Assembly: GCF_004785795.1 (NCBI RefSeq)
Contig: NZ_SRRO01000001.1
Coordinates: forward strand, 4,340,001-4,404,000
Length of the DNA stretch: 64,000 bases
Direction of reading: 5' to 3'
Source of the DNA: Nocardioides eburneiflavus
Lineage (GTDB): Bacteria; Actinomycetota; Actinomycetes; Propionibacteriales; Nocardioidaceae
In this document: positions 9,845 to 18,341 of the stretch, one piece after another
Numbering within the stretch: position 1 is the first letter of the stretch
How the letters are laid out: every line of letters starts with the position of its first letter
Notes under the pieces: generated by a model
The model's input: the letters and a program-made list of their open reading frames with translations, nothing else
Databases searched by the model: none
Told to the model about the DNA's origin: nothing
Program-made: the position numbers and the translations under genes

Positions 9845-10873
9845 TCAGCGGCCGGCCGCGACGGCGAAGCGCGCGACCGGGCCGTCGTACGCGACCGAGA
9901 GGAGGCCACGTTCGGCCAGCACGTCCAGGTGGGCCATCGTCTCGCAGGTCGCGATCATCTGGTTGAACGGATCGAGCCCGTCGAAGGGCCGATCACGGCG
10001 CGTCCACCCCAGGCGCCCAGCGACGTCGATCCCGGTGCTCCCGGGCGCTTCGGCCACCGCCGACACGGTCCGTGCGAACCGCTGGTCGTGGTGGGACAGC
10101 AGCTCCCGCACGCGCTGGTGCACGGAGCCGCCGGGAGCCCCGTGGGCCGGGAGCATCACCGCGTCCGCGCGCAGCAGGAGCAGCTCGAGCGACTCCAGGT
10201 AGCGGCCCAGCGGGAGCTCCCAGTCGCCGAGCTCGAAGCCGATCGACGGCGTGATGGTCGGGAGCACGTGGTCGCCGGTGAAGAGGGCGCCCGCGACGAG
10301 GTCGTGGAGGACGACGTGCCCCTTGGTGTGCCCCGGCGTCGGGACCACCTCGACCTCCCGGCCGGCCAGCGCGAGCATGCCCGGCTCCAGCCAGTGGTCG
10401 GGGTCCTCCCAGTCGGAGCCGTTCCACTCCTCCCCCGCCCCCAGGATGCGTACGGCGTCGACGAGGTCGCCCGCCCCGGCTCGCGCGAGCTGCTCGAACG
10501 AGGAGACCGGGTCGTTGCCACCGAGGTCTCGCACGAGGCCGAGCCCCACCGCCTCCCCGGCGCCGAGGTGGACGCGCGTGCCGGCGGCGCGGCGCAGGGC
10601 GGGCGCCAGCGTGTAGTGGTCGCGGTGCACGTGGGTGACCACGACGTCGCGGACCTCGGACAGGTCACGGCTGATCGAGGCGAGCGCCGCGCCGAGCACG
10701 TCGAGGGCGCCGGGGACCCGCCAGCCGGCGTCCACGAGCGCCAGGCCGTCGGGGCCCTCGATCGCATAGACGTTGACCGCCCGCAGTCCGTCCTGCGGCA
10801 TCGGGAGCGGGATGCGGTGGATGCCCGGGAGGACCGGGTGGCACCCCGGCGCGGTCCAGTCGGGGTCGGTCAC
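9845..10873 (-). CDS. MBL-fold metallo-hydrolase
   Basis: Metallo-beta-lactamase-fold hydrolase of 342 aa. The metal-binding motif is HVHRDH (HxHxDH), followed by further ligands in GHTKGH and an HG near LPAHGAPG. The C-terminal 80 or so residues look like the winged-helix domain found in LACTB2-like and related thioesterase/nuclease members. The GTG at 10873 overlaps the stop of the upstream EthD-like gene (GTGA) and gives the family N terminus. Possible roles are lactone or thioester hydrolysis in the pathway; the sequence does not decide. It shares the operator at 11226-11238 with the EthD-like gene. Confidence 0.8.
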   Translation of the reverse strand: MTDPDWTAPGCHPVLPGIHRIPLPMPQDGLRAVNVYAIEGPDGLALVDAGWRVPGALDVLGAALASISRDLSEVRDVVVTHVHRDHYTLAPALRRAAGTRVHLGAGEAVGLGLVRDLGGNDPVSSFEQLARAGAGDLVDAVRILGAGEEWNGSDWEDPDHWLEPGMLALAGREVEVVPTPGHTKGHVVLHDLVAGALFTGDHVLPTITPSIGFELGDWELPLGRYLESLELLLLRADAVMLPAHGAPGGSVHQRVRELLSHHDQRFARTVSAVAEAPGSTGIDVAGRLGWTRRDRPFDGLDPFNQMIATCETMAHLDVLAERGLLSVAYDGPVARFAVAAGR

Positions 10874-11208
10874 GCCTCGACGACCGTCTCGGGGACCATC
10901 ACGCGCTCCTCGCCCATGACGGCGATCCGGCGGCCCTTCATGGTGCCGACGTGGGCCACGGCCGCGGCCCACTCAGGGCTCGCCAGCGCGGCGTCGAGGT
11001 CGGCGCGGGAGTCGAAGCTGAGGATCGAGAGCCCGTCCCAGCCGGCGGAGCGGCGGTCGTCCAACGCGTCGAGGACCTCGGTGTGCTGCCAGCGCCGCAG
11101 CCCGGGCAGGCCGTAGGTCATGTCGGCGTGCTCACCGCGCCACCACTCGATGAACTGGTCGTGGGTCCACTCGTCGGGCTTGGCTGCGAGGAGGACGAGG
11201 TTGTACAT
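10870..11208 (-). CDS. EthD-domain (dimeric alpha-beta barrel) small protein
   Basis: Protein of 112 aa starting MYNLVLLAAK, with the layout of EthD/ferredoxin-like-fold proteins: an N-terminal beta strand, an FIEWWRGEHADM helix and a second strand-helix half. Members are often small companions, isomerases or monooxygenase helpers in catabolic clusters. Start 11208 is preceded by a GGAG; a start five codons earlier is less well placed. First gene of a two-gene operon with the MBL hydrolase. Activity not predictable. Confidence 0.75.
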   Translation of the reverse strand: MYNLVLLAAKPDEWTHDQFIEWWRGEHADMTYGLPGLRRWQHTEVLDALDDRRSAGWDGLSILSFDSRADLDAALASPEWAAAVAHVGTMKGRRIAVMGEERVMVPETVVEA

Positions 11209-11225
11209 GGGAGCTCCGATCAAGA

Positions 11226-11238
11226 CGAATTCAGTTCG
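11226..11238. promoter_or_regulatory. Regulon operator 6 (CGAATTCAGTTCG)
   Basis: A symmetric variant of the repeat in which both ends change together (CGAA and TTCG), so dyad symmetry is kept. Lies just upstream of the EthD-like gene and downstream of the TetR gene stop. Confidence 0.6.
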
Positions 11239-11280
11239 AACAATGGATGACGGATCGGGGACGTCCCGACCGGCGACGGG

Positions 11281-11901
11281 TCAGCGAACGAGCCGTACGC
11301 AGGCCTCGACGACGATGTCGGAGACCTCTTGCAGGGTCTGCGGGCCCTTCGGTCGGTACCAGCGCCACACGCTGTTGACGAGACCGAGGACGAGGCGGAC
11401 CAGCACCCTCTCGTCGCGCTCGGGGAACACACCGGCGTCCATGCCGGCGCGCAGCATCTCGGCCCAGGTGGCCTCGATCTCGCGCACCAGCTCACGCGCG
11501 CGGACGCGCTCTGCCTCCTCGCGCTCGGACGGGCGCGGGGCGACCAGCAGGTCCTGGTGGCTGAGCAGGATGCGGGCCTGGAGGGCCTCGCGCTGGGTGA
11601 CCTCGAACGCGCTGGCCACGGCCTTGCGGAGGACCTCCTCCGGGTCGGAGATGCCCTCGACGGCCACCCGGCTGCGCTGCTGCGCCTGGAGCAGCTCGGC
11701 CGACATGATGGTCAGCAGGCAGTGGGTCTTGGACTCGAAGTAGTGGTAGAGCGCGGTCTGGCCGATCCCCACGTCCTTGGCCACCGTGGCCCACTTGGTG
11801 TGTTCGAAGCCGACCTCGCCGAAATGGTCGACGGCGGCCTCGAGGATCATCCGCCGCTTGGAGCGCGGGCCCTCGAGCTCGTCCGTTGCTGCTGCGGTCA
11901 T
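11281..11901 (-). CDS. TetR-family transcriptional regulator, candidate master regulator of the island
   Basis: Protein of 206 aa with an N-terminal TetR DNA-binding domain: residues about 15-60 include RRMILEAAVDHFGEVGFEHT and the recognition segment VGIGQTALYHYFESK. The C-terminal 130 residues are helical and would bind an inducer, plausibly an acyl-CoA as in KstR/FadR-type TetR proteins. AGGAGG lies seven bases before the ATG. It is the only regulator gene in the island. A degenerate copy of the 13-bp repeat lies 37 bp upstream of its own start (11938-11950), as expected for an autoregulated repressor. Control of the other sites is inferred. Confidence 0.88.
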   Translation of the reverse strand: MTAAATDELEGPRSKRRMILEAAVDHFGEVGFEHTKWATVAKDVGIGQTALYHYFESKTHCLLTIMSAELLQAQQRSRVAVEGISDPEEVLRKAVASAFEVTQREALQARILLSHQDLLVAPRPSEREEAERVRARELVREIEATWAEMLRAGMDAGVFPERDERVLVRLVLGLVNSVWRWYRPKGPQTLQEVSDIVVEACVRLVR

Positions 11902-11937
11902 GGTCGGTCCTCCTGTGCAGATGGGCGACAGGGTAAC

Positions 11938-11950
11938 TGAGGCGACTTCA
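11938..11950. promoter_or_regulatory. Regulon operator 7, degenerate (TGAGGCGACTTCA)
   Basis: One mismatch in the arms and loss of the central T-N-A, upstream of the TetR gene. A weaker site would fit mild autoregulation. Confidence 0.45.
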
Positions 11951-11974
11951 ACTCAGGAAGCACCGACACCCTGT

Positions 11975-13474
11975 TCACTGCACGACGCTCCCGGTCAGAC
12001 GCTCGGCCAGGGTGGTCGCCTCGCCGCGGTTCAGCTTCCCCACGCGGTTCTGGGGCAGGTCGCGGACGACGTGCACGAACTCGGGCCACTTGAACTTCGG
12101 GAAGTCGGCCTCGGCCAGGTGGCGGCGCACGTCGTCGATGTCGAGGTCGCCCGCCCCCATCACGACCAGGGCCGCGGCCCGCTCCCCCAGCAACGGGTCC
12201 GGCACGGGGACGACGCACACCTGGGCGACGCCGGGGATGGCCGCGACGGCGGCCTCGACCTCGTTGATGTCGATGTTCCGACCGCCGCGGATGATCACCT
12301 GCTTCTCACGGCCCAGGATGCTGAGCGTGCCGTCCTCGTTGACGCGCGCCCGGTCACCGGTGGGCAGGAACCCGTCCTCGGTCACGCCGGGCTGCTGGGC
12401 GACGCCGTCGCGGGCATAGCCGACGAACATCGAGGGGCCGCGCACCTGGAGGTGACCGACGCTTCCCTGCGACAGCACGCTGCCCGCGTCGTCGACGACG
12501 CGCACCTCGGTCCCCGGGAACGGCCGGCCGTCGCGGCCCAGACGTACGTCGGCGTCCTCGGCGGGCAGCGGCGTGGTGTGGCCGAGCGCCTCCGACATGC
12601 CGAAGACCCGGAGGAACCGCGTGCCGAGGTGACTCTCGGCGCGCTCGAGGGCGCCGGCGTTCATCGGGCCGCCGCCGACGGTGAGCGCCTTGAGTGACGC
12701 GAGTGCGCCCTCGGAGCCGTCGACCAGCGAGAGCTGCAGGGCCATCGTCGGGACGAGCATCGTCCACGCGACCTGCTCCTCGCGCATCAGCCGGACGGCC
12801 TCGTCGGGCTGCCACTTCTCCAGGCACACCATGGGCGAGCCGAGCATCGCGGGGAGGTGCATGCCGAAGCAGAACGCCGCCACGGAGGACAGCGGGACCA
12901 GTGCCCCGACGGGGTCGCCCGCAGTCAGCCCGACCGCCTCGATGGTCGCGCGGCCGGCATAGCGCAGGGCGTCCTCGGACTGCACGACGCACTTGGGTCG
13001 GCCGGTGGAGCCGGACGTCATCGCGACGACGCACCCTCCCCGCCAGCGAGCCGGCCCCAGGCTCGGACCGCCGGTGGCGACCAGCACGGGCCAGCCGTCG
13101 AGCACGTCGCCGACGTGCTCGAACCCGTCCTGCGCGTCCCAGGTGGCGATCGCGACCGGACCGGCGAGGACCGCGTCGGGACGGAGGTCCTCCAGCGCCA
13201 TCGCGAACTCGGAGCGCGTGGCGTGGGCGCTGACCACCGCGATCGTCCCGCCCCGGAGTCCGACGGCGACGGCCGCGGCCAGGGTGCGCCAGGTGTTGTC
13301 GGCTTGGACCAGCACCGTCGGCGCTCCCCCGGGCCGTTCCTCGAGGATCCCGGCCAGGGCCGTCGCCTCGCGCACGACCGAGCCCAGGGTGTGAACGCCG
13401 GTGCCGTCGACGACCGCGACCTGGTCCGGGGTCGCGGCCGCGCGCTCGGCCATCTCGCGTGCCAGCTTCTGCAT
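11975..13474 (-). CDS. Acyl-CoA synthetase (AMP-forming ligase)
   Basis: Adenylate-forming ligase of 499 aa, predicted to activate the pathway acid with ATP and CoA. Motifs in order are the P-loop MTSGSTGRPK, the A5-type segment FGMSEALGHTT, the TGDRARV motif, the hinge-region GREKQVIIRGGRNI and the C-terminal Lys region QNRVGKLNR. Start ATG 13474 has AGGAGG ten bases upstream; a frame extension of 20 codons would overlap the ADH gene without such a site. It is the last gene of a long minus-strand operon beginning near 21923. Substrate unknown. Confidence 0.9.
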   Translation of the reverse strand: MQKLAREMAERAAATPDQVAVVDGTGVHTLGSVVREATALAGILEERPGGAPTVLVQADNTWRTLAAAVAVGLRGGTIAVVSAHATRSEFAMALEDLRPDAVLAGPVAIATWDAQDGFEHVGDVLDGWPVLVATGGPSLGPARWRGGCVVAMTSGSTGRPKCVVQSEDALRYAGRATIEAVGLTAGDPVGALVPLSSVAAFCFGMHLPAMLGSPMVCLEKWQPDEAVRLMREEQVAWTMLVPTMALQLSLVDGSEGALASLKALTVGGGPMNAGALERAESHLGTRFLRVFGMSEALGHTTPLPAEDADVRLGRDGRPFPGTEVRVVDDAGSVLSQGSVGHLQVRGPSMFVGYARDGVAQQPGVTEDGFLPTGDRARVNEDGTLSILGREKQVIIRGGRNIDINEVEAAVAAIPGVAQVCVVPVPDPLLGERAAALVVMGAGDLDIDDVRRHLAEADFPKFKWPEFVHVVRDLPQNRVGKLNRGEATTLAERLTGSVVQ

Positions 13475-13478
13475 TGCT

Positions 13479-14561
13479 CTACGTCCTCCTGGTGTCGGTG
13501 TGGGTCGGCGGCGCTCCGGGGACGACCACCGCACGACCGCGGACCTGGCCGGCGCGGAGCCGCTCGTAGGCGGTCATCGCGTCCGCGAGGGCGTACGTCT
13601 CGGTCTCGGCGTGCACCCGGCCCGCCCTGCTCAGTGCCACGACCTCGACGAGGTCCGCGCGGGTGCCCCAGAAGGGAGCCGAGACGGTCCACCCGCGGGC
13701 GAGCGTGCCGCCCTTCGCGACGGTCAGGCTGCCACCGCCCGAGCCGACCACGACGGAGCTGCCGCCGGGGGCGAGGAGCAGGTCGGTGGCGCCGAGGGTG
13801 TCGGGCGAGCCCACGAAGTCGAGCACCAGGTCCGCGCCGGCACCCCCGTCGAGGGTCGCCAGGGTGGCGATGGCGGCCTCGGCCGACCCGGCGACGTGCG
13901 TGGCGCCGAGCTCCGCTGCCAGGTCGCGGGCCTCGGGTCGCGGGTCGACCGCGACGAGGGCCGTCGTCCCGGTGTCGTGCAGCAGCTGCAGGGCCAGGTG
14001 GCCGAGTCCGCCGACGCCGATGACCACGACCAGCGCCTCGGCCAGGGCGTCGCGGTGCGGGCTGATCGCGTGGAAGGCGGTGAGGGCCGCGTCGGTCAGC
14101 GGGGCGAGGGCGACCGGGTCGCCGTCGCCGACGGGCACCAGGTGGCGGGGCGAGGGCACGAGCATGTAGTCGGCCAGGCCGCCGTCGCGGCCGATGCCGC
14201 AACCGATCGACCGGGTGAGGGCGGTGCAGTAGTTCTCCCGGCCGCGCCGGCACTGCCGGCACGACCCGCACGCCCAGATCCCGTGCACGGCGAACCTGCC
14301 GGAGACCTCGCCGGCGTCGCTGCCGGTGGCGACGGCGGTGCCGACCACCTCGTGGCCCAGCGTGTACGGCGGTGCGAACGGCACCGCGCCGGCCGCCCCG
14401 TCCATCAGGTGGAGGTCGGAGTGGCACAGGCCGGCCGCCTCGACGCGCAGCAGCACCTGCTCTCCGGTGGGTCGCGGCACCGGCACCTCCTGCAGCACCG
14501 GCGGTGTGCCCCGGTCGAGCAGGCGCCAGGCGCGCATCGTGTCGGGCAGGTCCGTCGTCAT
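13479..14561 (-). CDS. Zinc-dependent alcohol dehydrogenase (MDR)
   Basis: Alcohol dehydrogenase of 360 aa with both zinc sites: the catalytic Cys in LCHSD with LGHEVVG, and the complete structural-zinc lobe CGSCRQCRRGRENYC. The Rossmann motif is GVGGLG. The ATG at 14561 overlaps the stop of the upstream SDR (ATGA) and has GGAGGG upstream; an in-frame GTG four codons earlier is too close to that site. Operon member between the SDR pair and the ligase; it would oxidise an alcohol intermediate in the cytoplasm. Confidence 0.9.
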   Translation of the reverse strand: MTTDLPDTMRAWRLLDRGTPPVLQEVPVPRPTGEQVLLRVEAAGLCHSDLHLMDGAAGAVPFAPPYTLGHEVVGTAVATGSDAGEVSGRFAVHGIWACGSCRQCRRGRENYCTALTRSIGCGIGRDGGLADYMLVPSPRHLVPVGDGDPVALAPLTDAALTAFHAISPHRDALAEALVVVIGVGGLGHLALQLLHDTGTTALVAVDPRPEARDLAAELGATHVAGSAEAAIATLATLDGGAGADLVLDFVGSPDTLGATDLLLAPGGSSVVVGSGGGSLTVAKGGTLARGWTVSAPFWGTRADLVEVVALSRAGRVHAETETYALADAMTAYERLRAGQVRGRAVVVPGAPPTHTDTRRT

Positions 14562-15325
14562 CTCGCTGTCCACCCTCCGTCGACGGTGAGCACGTGGCCG
14601 GTCACATAGCTGGAGGCGTCCGAGGCCAGGAAGAGCAGCGCTCCGTCGACCTCCCCCTCACGGCCACCTCGCCCCAGCATGGTCCCCCGCCGCACCCAGC
14701 CGGCGGACTTCTCGTTGGTGAAGAGACCGGCCGTCATCTCGGTGTCGAACCAGCCCGGCACGATCGCGTTGACGCGTACGCCGCGCCGGCCCCACTGGCC
14801 GGCGAGCTCGCGGGTGGTGCCGATGACGGCGGCCTTCGAGGCGGCGTACCCGGCCCCGCCGATCGGTGCCGTCGACACGAGGCCGACGACCGAGGAGACG
14901 TTGACGATGGAGGCGCCGCGTCCCTCGGGCAGGCCGGAGACGACCGCCACCGAGAGATGGAAGCCGGCCGAGAGGTTCACCCCGAGGATGGCGTCGAACT
15001 CGTCCGCCGACTCGGTCAGGGCGTCCGGGGGGCCGGCCCGGCCGGCGTTGTTGACGAGCACGTCGATCCCGCCGTTGATCTCCGACGCCGCGGCGACCAG
15101 GCGCGCCCGGTCCTCGGCCACGGTCACGTCGCACTCGACCGGGACGAGTCCGGGCACCTCGGCCGCGAGGGAGGTGAGCCGGTCGGCCCGACGGGCCGCG
15201 GCGAACACGGTCGCCCCGGCCGCCGCCAGGGTCCGGGCGAAGCCGTCCCCCAGGCCGGAGGACGCGCCGGTCACGACGGCGACCCGTCCGGTGAGGTCGA
15301 AGGCGCGGGGCAGGTCGGGCGTCAT
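14558..15325 (-). CDS. Short-chain dehydrogenase/reductase
   Basis: Classical SDR of 255 aa: cofactor loop TGASSGLG, NNAG, catalytic Ser in NVSSV and YAASK, ending YVTGHVLTVDGGW. The start overlaps the next SDR stop by ATGA and its own stop overlaps the ADH start, so the three genes are translationally coupled. Likely a 3-hydroxyacyl-CoA or alicyclic alcohol dehydrogenase; the sequence does not decide between them. Confidence 0.9.
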   Translation of the reverse strand: MTPDLPRAFDLTGRVAVVTGASSGLGDGFARTLAAAGATVFAAARRADRLTSLAAEVPGLVPVECDVTVAEDRARLVAAASEINGGIDVLVNNAGRAGPPDALTESADEFDAILGVNLSAGFHLSVAVVSGLPEGRGASIVNVSSVVGLVSTAPIGGAGYAASKAAVIGTTRELAGQWGRRGVRVNAIVPGWFDTEMTAGLFTNEKSAGWVRRGTMLGRGGREGEVDGALLFLASDASSYVTGHVLTVDGGWTAR

Positions 15326-16095
15326 CAGTAGACCGCCGTCCGGCCGCCGTCGACCGGGATGAGGGCACCGGTGGTGTAGCCGGACCGGTCCGAGGCGAGG
15401 TGCACGACGATGTCGGCGAGCTCCCGGGGGTCGCCCAGCCGGCCGGCGGGCAGGCGGTCGACCACGAGGCCGACGAACTCCTCGTCCCAGCCCTGCGCCA
15501 TGTCCGTGGCGAACGCGCCCGGCATCACGCAGTTCACGCGCACGGTGGGGGCGTACTCCTGGGCGAACGCGCGGGTGAGCGCGTTGAGCCCGTTCTTGGT
15601 CGCGGCGTACGTCGCCTCCGGCGGACTGGGTCGTTCCGCCCCGATGCTCGAGATGTTGACGATCGACCCCGAGCCCGCGCGGGACATGTGCCGGCCGGCG
15701 ACGGCCATCAGCCGGAACGGGCCCTTGAGGTTGACGTCGACGGTCTTGTCGAAGAGCGCCTCGCCCACGTCGTACGCGCTGGGCGCGAGCGGCGCGATGC
15801 CGGCGTTGTTGACGAGCACGTCGATCCGGCCGTGGTCGCGCACCACCCGGTCCACTGCTGGCTCGATGGCGTCCCAGTCGCCCACGTGCAGGGCCAGGGG
15901 GAAGGCGCGGACGCCGGTGGCCTCCGTGATCTCCCGGGCCACCTGCTCGCAGGCCTCGGCCTTGCGGCTGGAGACGATCACGGTCGCACCGGCCTCGGCG
16001 AGCGCCTGGGCGATCGCGCGACCGAGTCCTCGCGTGGCTCCGGTGACGAGCGCGACCTTGCCGGCCACCTCGCCCGCCTGACCCGTGCCCGTCAT
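15325..16095 (-). CDS. Short-chain dehydrogenase/reductase
   Basis: Classical SDR of 256 aa: TGATRGLG, NNAG, Ser in NISSI and YAATK, with VDGGRTAVY at the C terminus. It is only distantly similar to the adjacent SDR, so the two probably act on different steps. Coupled by ATGA overlaps to the acyl-CoA dehydrogenase upstream and the SDR downstream. Confidence 0.9.
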   Translation of the reverse strand: MTGTGQAGEVAGKVALVTGATRGLGRAIAQALAEAGATVIVSSRKAEACEQVAREITEATGVRAFPLALHVGDWDAIEPAVDRVVRDHGRIDVLVNNAGIAPLAPSAYDVGEALFDKTVDVNLKGPFRLMAVAGRHMSRAGSGSIVNISSIGAERPSPPEATYAATKNGLNALTRAFAQEYAPTVRVNCVMPGAFATDMAQGWDEEFVGLVVDRLPAGRLGDPRELADIVVHLASDRSGYTTGALIPVDGGRTAVY

Positions 16096-17318
16096 CGGGA
16101 CACCTCCGCCCGCAGGTGCTTGTACGGCGCGAGCTCACGGCGGGCGATCGTGCGCAGGTGCACCTCGTTGGGACCGTCGGCGATCTGGAGGGCGCGGGTG
16201 ATGGCGTGCAACCGGGTGAGGACGGTGTCGCCGCTGACGCCGGCAGCCCCCCAGGTCTGCACGGCCCGGTCGACCACGTCGTGAGCGGTCTCCATCGCGG
16301 CGACCTTGATGGCCGCGGCCTCGGTGCGCGCGGCGGCGTTGCCGCGGGTGTCCATCAGCCAGGCGGCCTTGAGGGTGTAGAGCCGGATCTGGTCGATCTC
16401 CATCCGGCTGCGTGCGATCCACTCGCGCACGACGCCCTGGTCGGCCAGCGGCCCGCCGAAGGCGACCCGGGCCTGCGCGCGCTCGCACATCAGCTGCAGG
16501 GCCCGCTCGGCCATGCCGATCGCCCGCATGGCGTAGTGCATGCGCCCCGGCCCCAGGCGGCCCTGGGCGATGGCGAAGCCGTCACCCTCCTGGCCGAGCA
16601 TGTTGGCGGCCGGGACGCGGACGTCGGTGAACTGGACCTCGCCGTGGCCGAGCCGGTCGCGGAAGCCGAACATCGGCAGGTCGCGCAGGACCTCGATGCC
16701 CGGGGCGTCGGCGGGGACGAGGACCATCGACTGCTGCCGGTAGGTGTCGGCGTCGGGGTCCGACTTGCCCATGAAGATCACGAGCCTGCAGTCCGGGTCG
16801 AGGATGCCGGAGGTGTACCACTTGCGTCCGTTGAGGACGTACTCGTCACCGTCGCGGCGGATGGTGGAGGTGATGTTGGTGGCGTCGGAGCTCGCCACGT
16901 CGGGCTCCGTCATCGCGAAGGCGGAGCGGATCGAGCAGTCGAGCAACGGGTCGAGCCACTGCGCCCGCTGCTCGGCCGTGCCGTACATGGCCAGGATCTC
17001 CATGTTGCCCGTGTCGGGTGCGGAGCAGTTGATGGCCTCGTTGCCGATGATCGACCGCCCCACGATCTCGGCCAGCGGGGCGTACTCGAGGTTCGTCAGG
17101 CCGGCGCCGAGGCCGCCGTGGGTCATGAAGAGGTTCCACAGGCCCTGCTCGCGGGCGATCACCTGGAGCTCGCGCATCACCTGCGGTTGCTCGTGCATGT
17201 CGGCGTTGGCCGCCACCTGGGCGTCGTACACCGCCTCGGCGGGATAGACGTGCTCGTCCATGAAGGCGTGCAGCCGCTCCGCCAGGTCGGCGGTGCGGGC
17301 GGAGTACTCGAAGTCCAC
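16092..17318 (-). CDS. Acyl-CoA dehydrogenase, ACAD10/11-like
   Basis: Flavoprotein of 408 aa. Visible features are the FAD-contacting FAMTEPDVASSDATNI segment, the RQQSMVLVP strand, GPGRMHYAMRAIGMAERAL and the C-terminal GAAGVSGDT/DGPNEVH region typical of the ACAD10/11 and LvaC branch. It is clearly paralogous to the ACAD at 34128-35333. In both places an APH-type kinase gene lies immediately upstream, and in the ACAD10/11 and Lva systems such a pair converts 4-hydroxyacyl-CoA through a phosphorylated intermediate. The start is a GTG. Operon member; 42 bp after the kinase stop. Confidence 0.88.
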   Translation of the reverse strand: MDFEYSARTADLAERLHAFMDEHVYPAEAVYDAQVAANADMHEQPQVMRELQVIAREQGLWNLFMTHGGLGAGLTNLEYAPLAEIVGRSIIGNEAINCSAPDTGNMEILAMYGTAEQRAQWLDPLLDCSIRSAFAMTEPDVASSDATNITSTIRRDGDEYVLNGRKWYTSGILDPDCRLVIFMGKSDPDADTYRQQSMVLVPADAPGIEVLRDLPMFGFRDRLGHGEVQFTDVRVPAANMLGQEGDGFAIAQGRLGPGRMHYAMRAIGMAERALQLMCERAQARVAFGGPLADQGVVREWIARSRMEIDQIRLYTLKAAWLMDTRGNAAARTEAAAIKVAAMETAHDVVDRAVQTWGAAGVSGDTVLTRLHAITRALQIADGPNEVHLRTIARRELAPYKHLRAEVSR

Positions 17319-17360
17319 GGGGCTCTCTCTCGGTGAGTTCTCGGTGGGTTCTCGGGGAGG

Positions 17361-18341
17361 TCAGGACAGGCGGTCGCGGCCGGTGGCGATGAGGCGCTCG
17401 ATGGTGGCCGGGAGCTTCTCCTGGTCCGGGTCGTGGTGGCGGCCCTCGCGGTGGCGTCGCAGGTTGTGGCCCATGATCGCGGCCATCTTGAATCGCCCCA
17501 AGGCGTCGAACCACGCCAGGTCGGGCAGCTCGGTGGGACCTGCGTACAGCCCGACGAGCTCCGCGGTCGAGGGCAGGCCGGGGACCTCGCGACCCACGCC
17601 GGGGAAGTTGGACCCGTCGGCGAACACCAGGAACCAGCCGAGCTCGACCCGCGGGTCGCCGGGGCTCCAGATCTCCCAGTCGATGAGGGCAGCCGGCTCG
17701 GTGCCGGCCGAGATGATGTTGCCGAGGCGGTAGTCGCCGTGGACCAGGACGGGGTCGACAGGGTCCGGGACGTCCGCCGACAGGACCCGGCGCAGGTCGA
17801 CGGCGCCCGGCACGAGCTCCTCGGGGACCGCGTTCATCGTGCGCACCCAACGGGCCAGCTCGTCGAAGGGGTGCAGCGGCTCGGAGTCCACCGGGAGCGA
17901 GTCGAGAGGTACGCCGTGCAGCCGGGGCAGCACCTCGGCCGCCCGGCGCATCCGGGCCGCGGCCAGGTCAGCGGGGACGGCCGGGTCGTCGAGCACCGGC
18001 TCGAGGGCCTCGCCCCGGACCAGGTCCATGGCGAACCACCCCTGGCCCTCGCCGTCGCCGGGGTCCTCGCTGGCGCGGACGGCCGGGACAGGGACGTCGG
18101 TGCCGGCGAGCGCGTCGAGGATCCGGGCCTGGCGGAGCATGTCGTGCCTGCCCACGGCGCGCTGGCCGGGCGGCACGGCCTTGACGACCAGCTCCCGGTC
18201 GCCCACAGCGACCCGATAGGTCAGGCCCGAGTGCCCGCCGGGCAACGGCTCCATCGCCGAGGCCTCGCCGTCGAGACCCGCCTCTCGGAGGGCGGCGACC
18301 ACCCGGGCCGCGAGCACGTCGGTGTCGGCCGGTGTCGTCAT
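17361..18341 (-). CDS. APH-family phosphotransferase paired with acyl-CoA dehydrogenase
   Basis: Kinase-fold protein of 326 aa (aminoglycoside phosphotransferase family). The catalytic loop is VHGDYRLGN and the metal-binding motif is LIDWEIW (Asp), with a nucleotide-loop region near GGHSGLTYRV. It belongs with the ACAD10 N-terminal kinase and LvaA type rather than antibiotic resistance enzymes, given the neighbouring acyl-CoA dehydrogenases on both sides. It would phosphorylate a hydroxyl of a hydroxyacyl-CoA using ATP; inferred. Start ATG 18341 overlaps the upstream ACAD stop (ATGA). Confidence 0.85.
   Translation of the reverse strand: MTTPADTDVLAARVVAALREAGLDGEASAMEPLPGGHSGLTYRVAVGDRELVVKAVPPGQRAVGRHDMLRQARILDALAGTDVPVPAVRASEDPGDGEGQGWFAMDLVRGEALEPVLDDPAVPADLAAARMRRAAEVLPRLHGVPLDSLPVDSEPLHPFDELARWVRTMNAVPEELVPGAVDLRRVLSADVPDPVDPVLVHGDYRLGNIISAGTEPAALIDWEIWSPGDPRVELGWFLVFADGSNFPGVGREVPGLPSTAELVGLYAGPTELPDLAWFDALGRFKMAAIMGHNLRRHREGRHHDPDQEKLPATIERLIATGRDRLS

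Noticed and set aside
7784-11116. Plus-strand open frame of 1110 codons
   Set aside because: Covers the thiolase, SDR, MBL and EthD genes on the other strand or other frames; only its shadow of antiparallel codon bias explains it.
17361-18341. Calling the APH-family proteins aminoglycoside resistance genes
   Set aside because: Both are next to acyl-CoA dehydrogenase genes and read like ACAD10/LvaA kinases; no resistance-type context.
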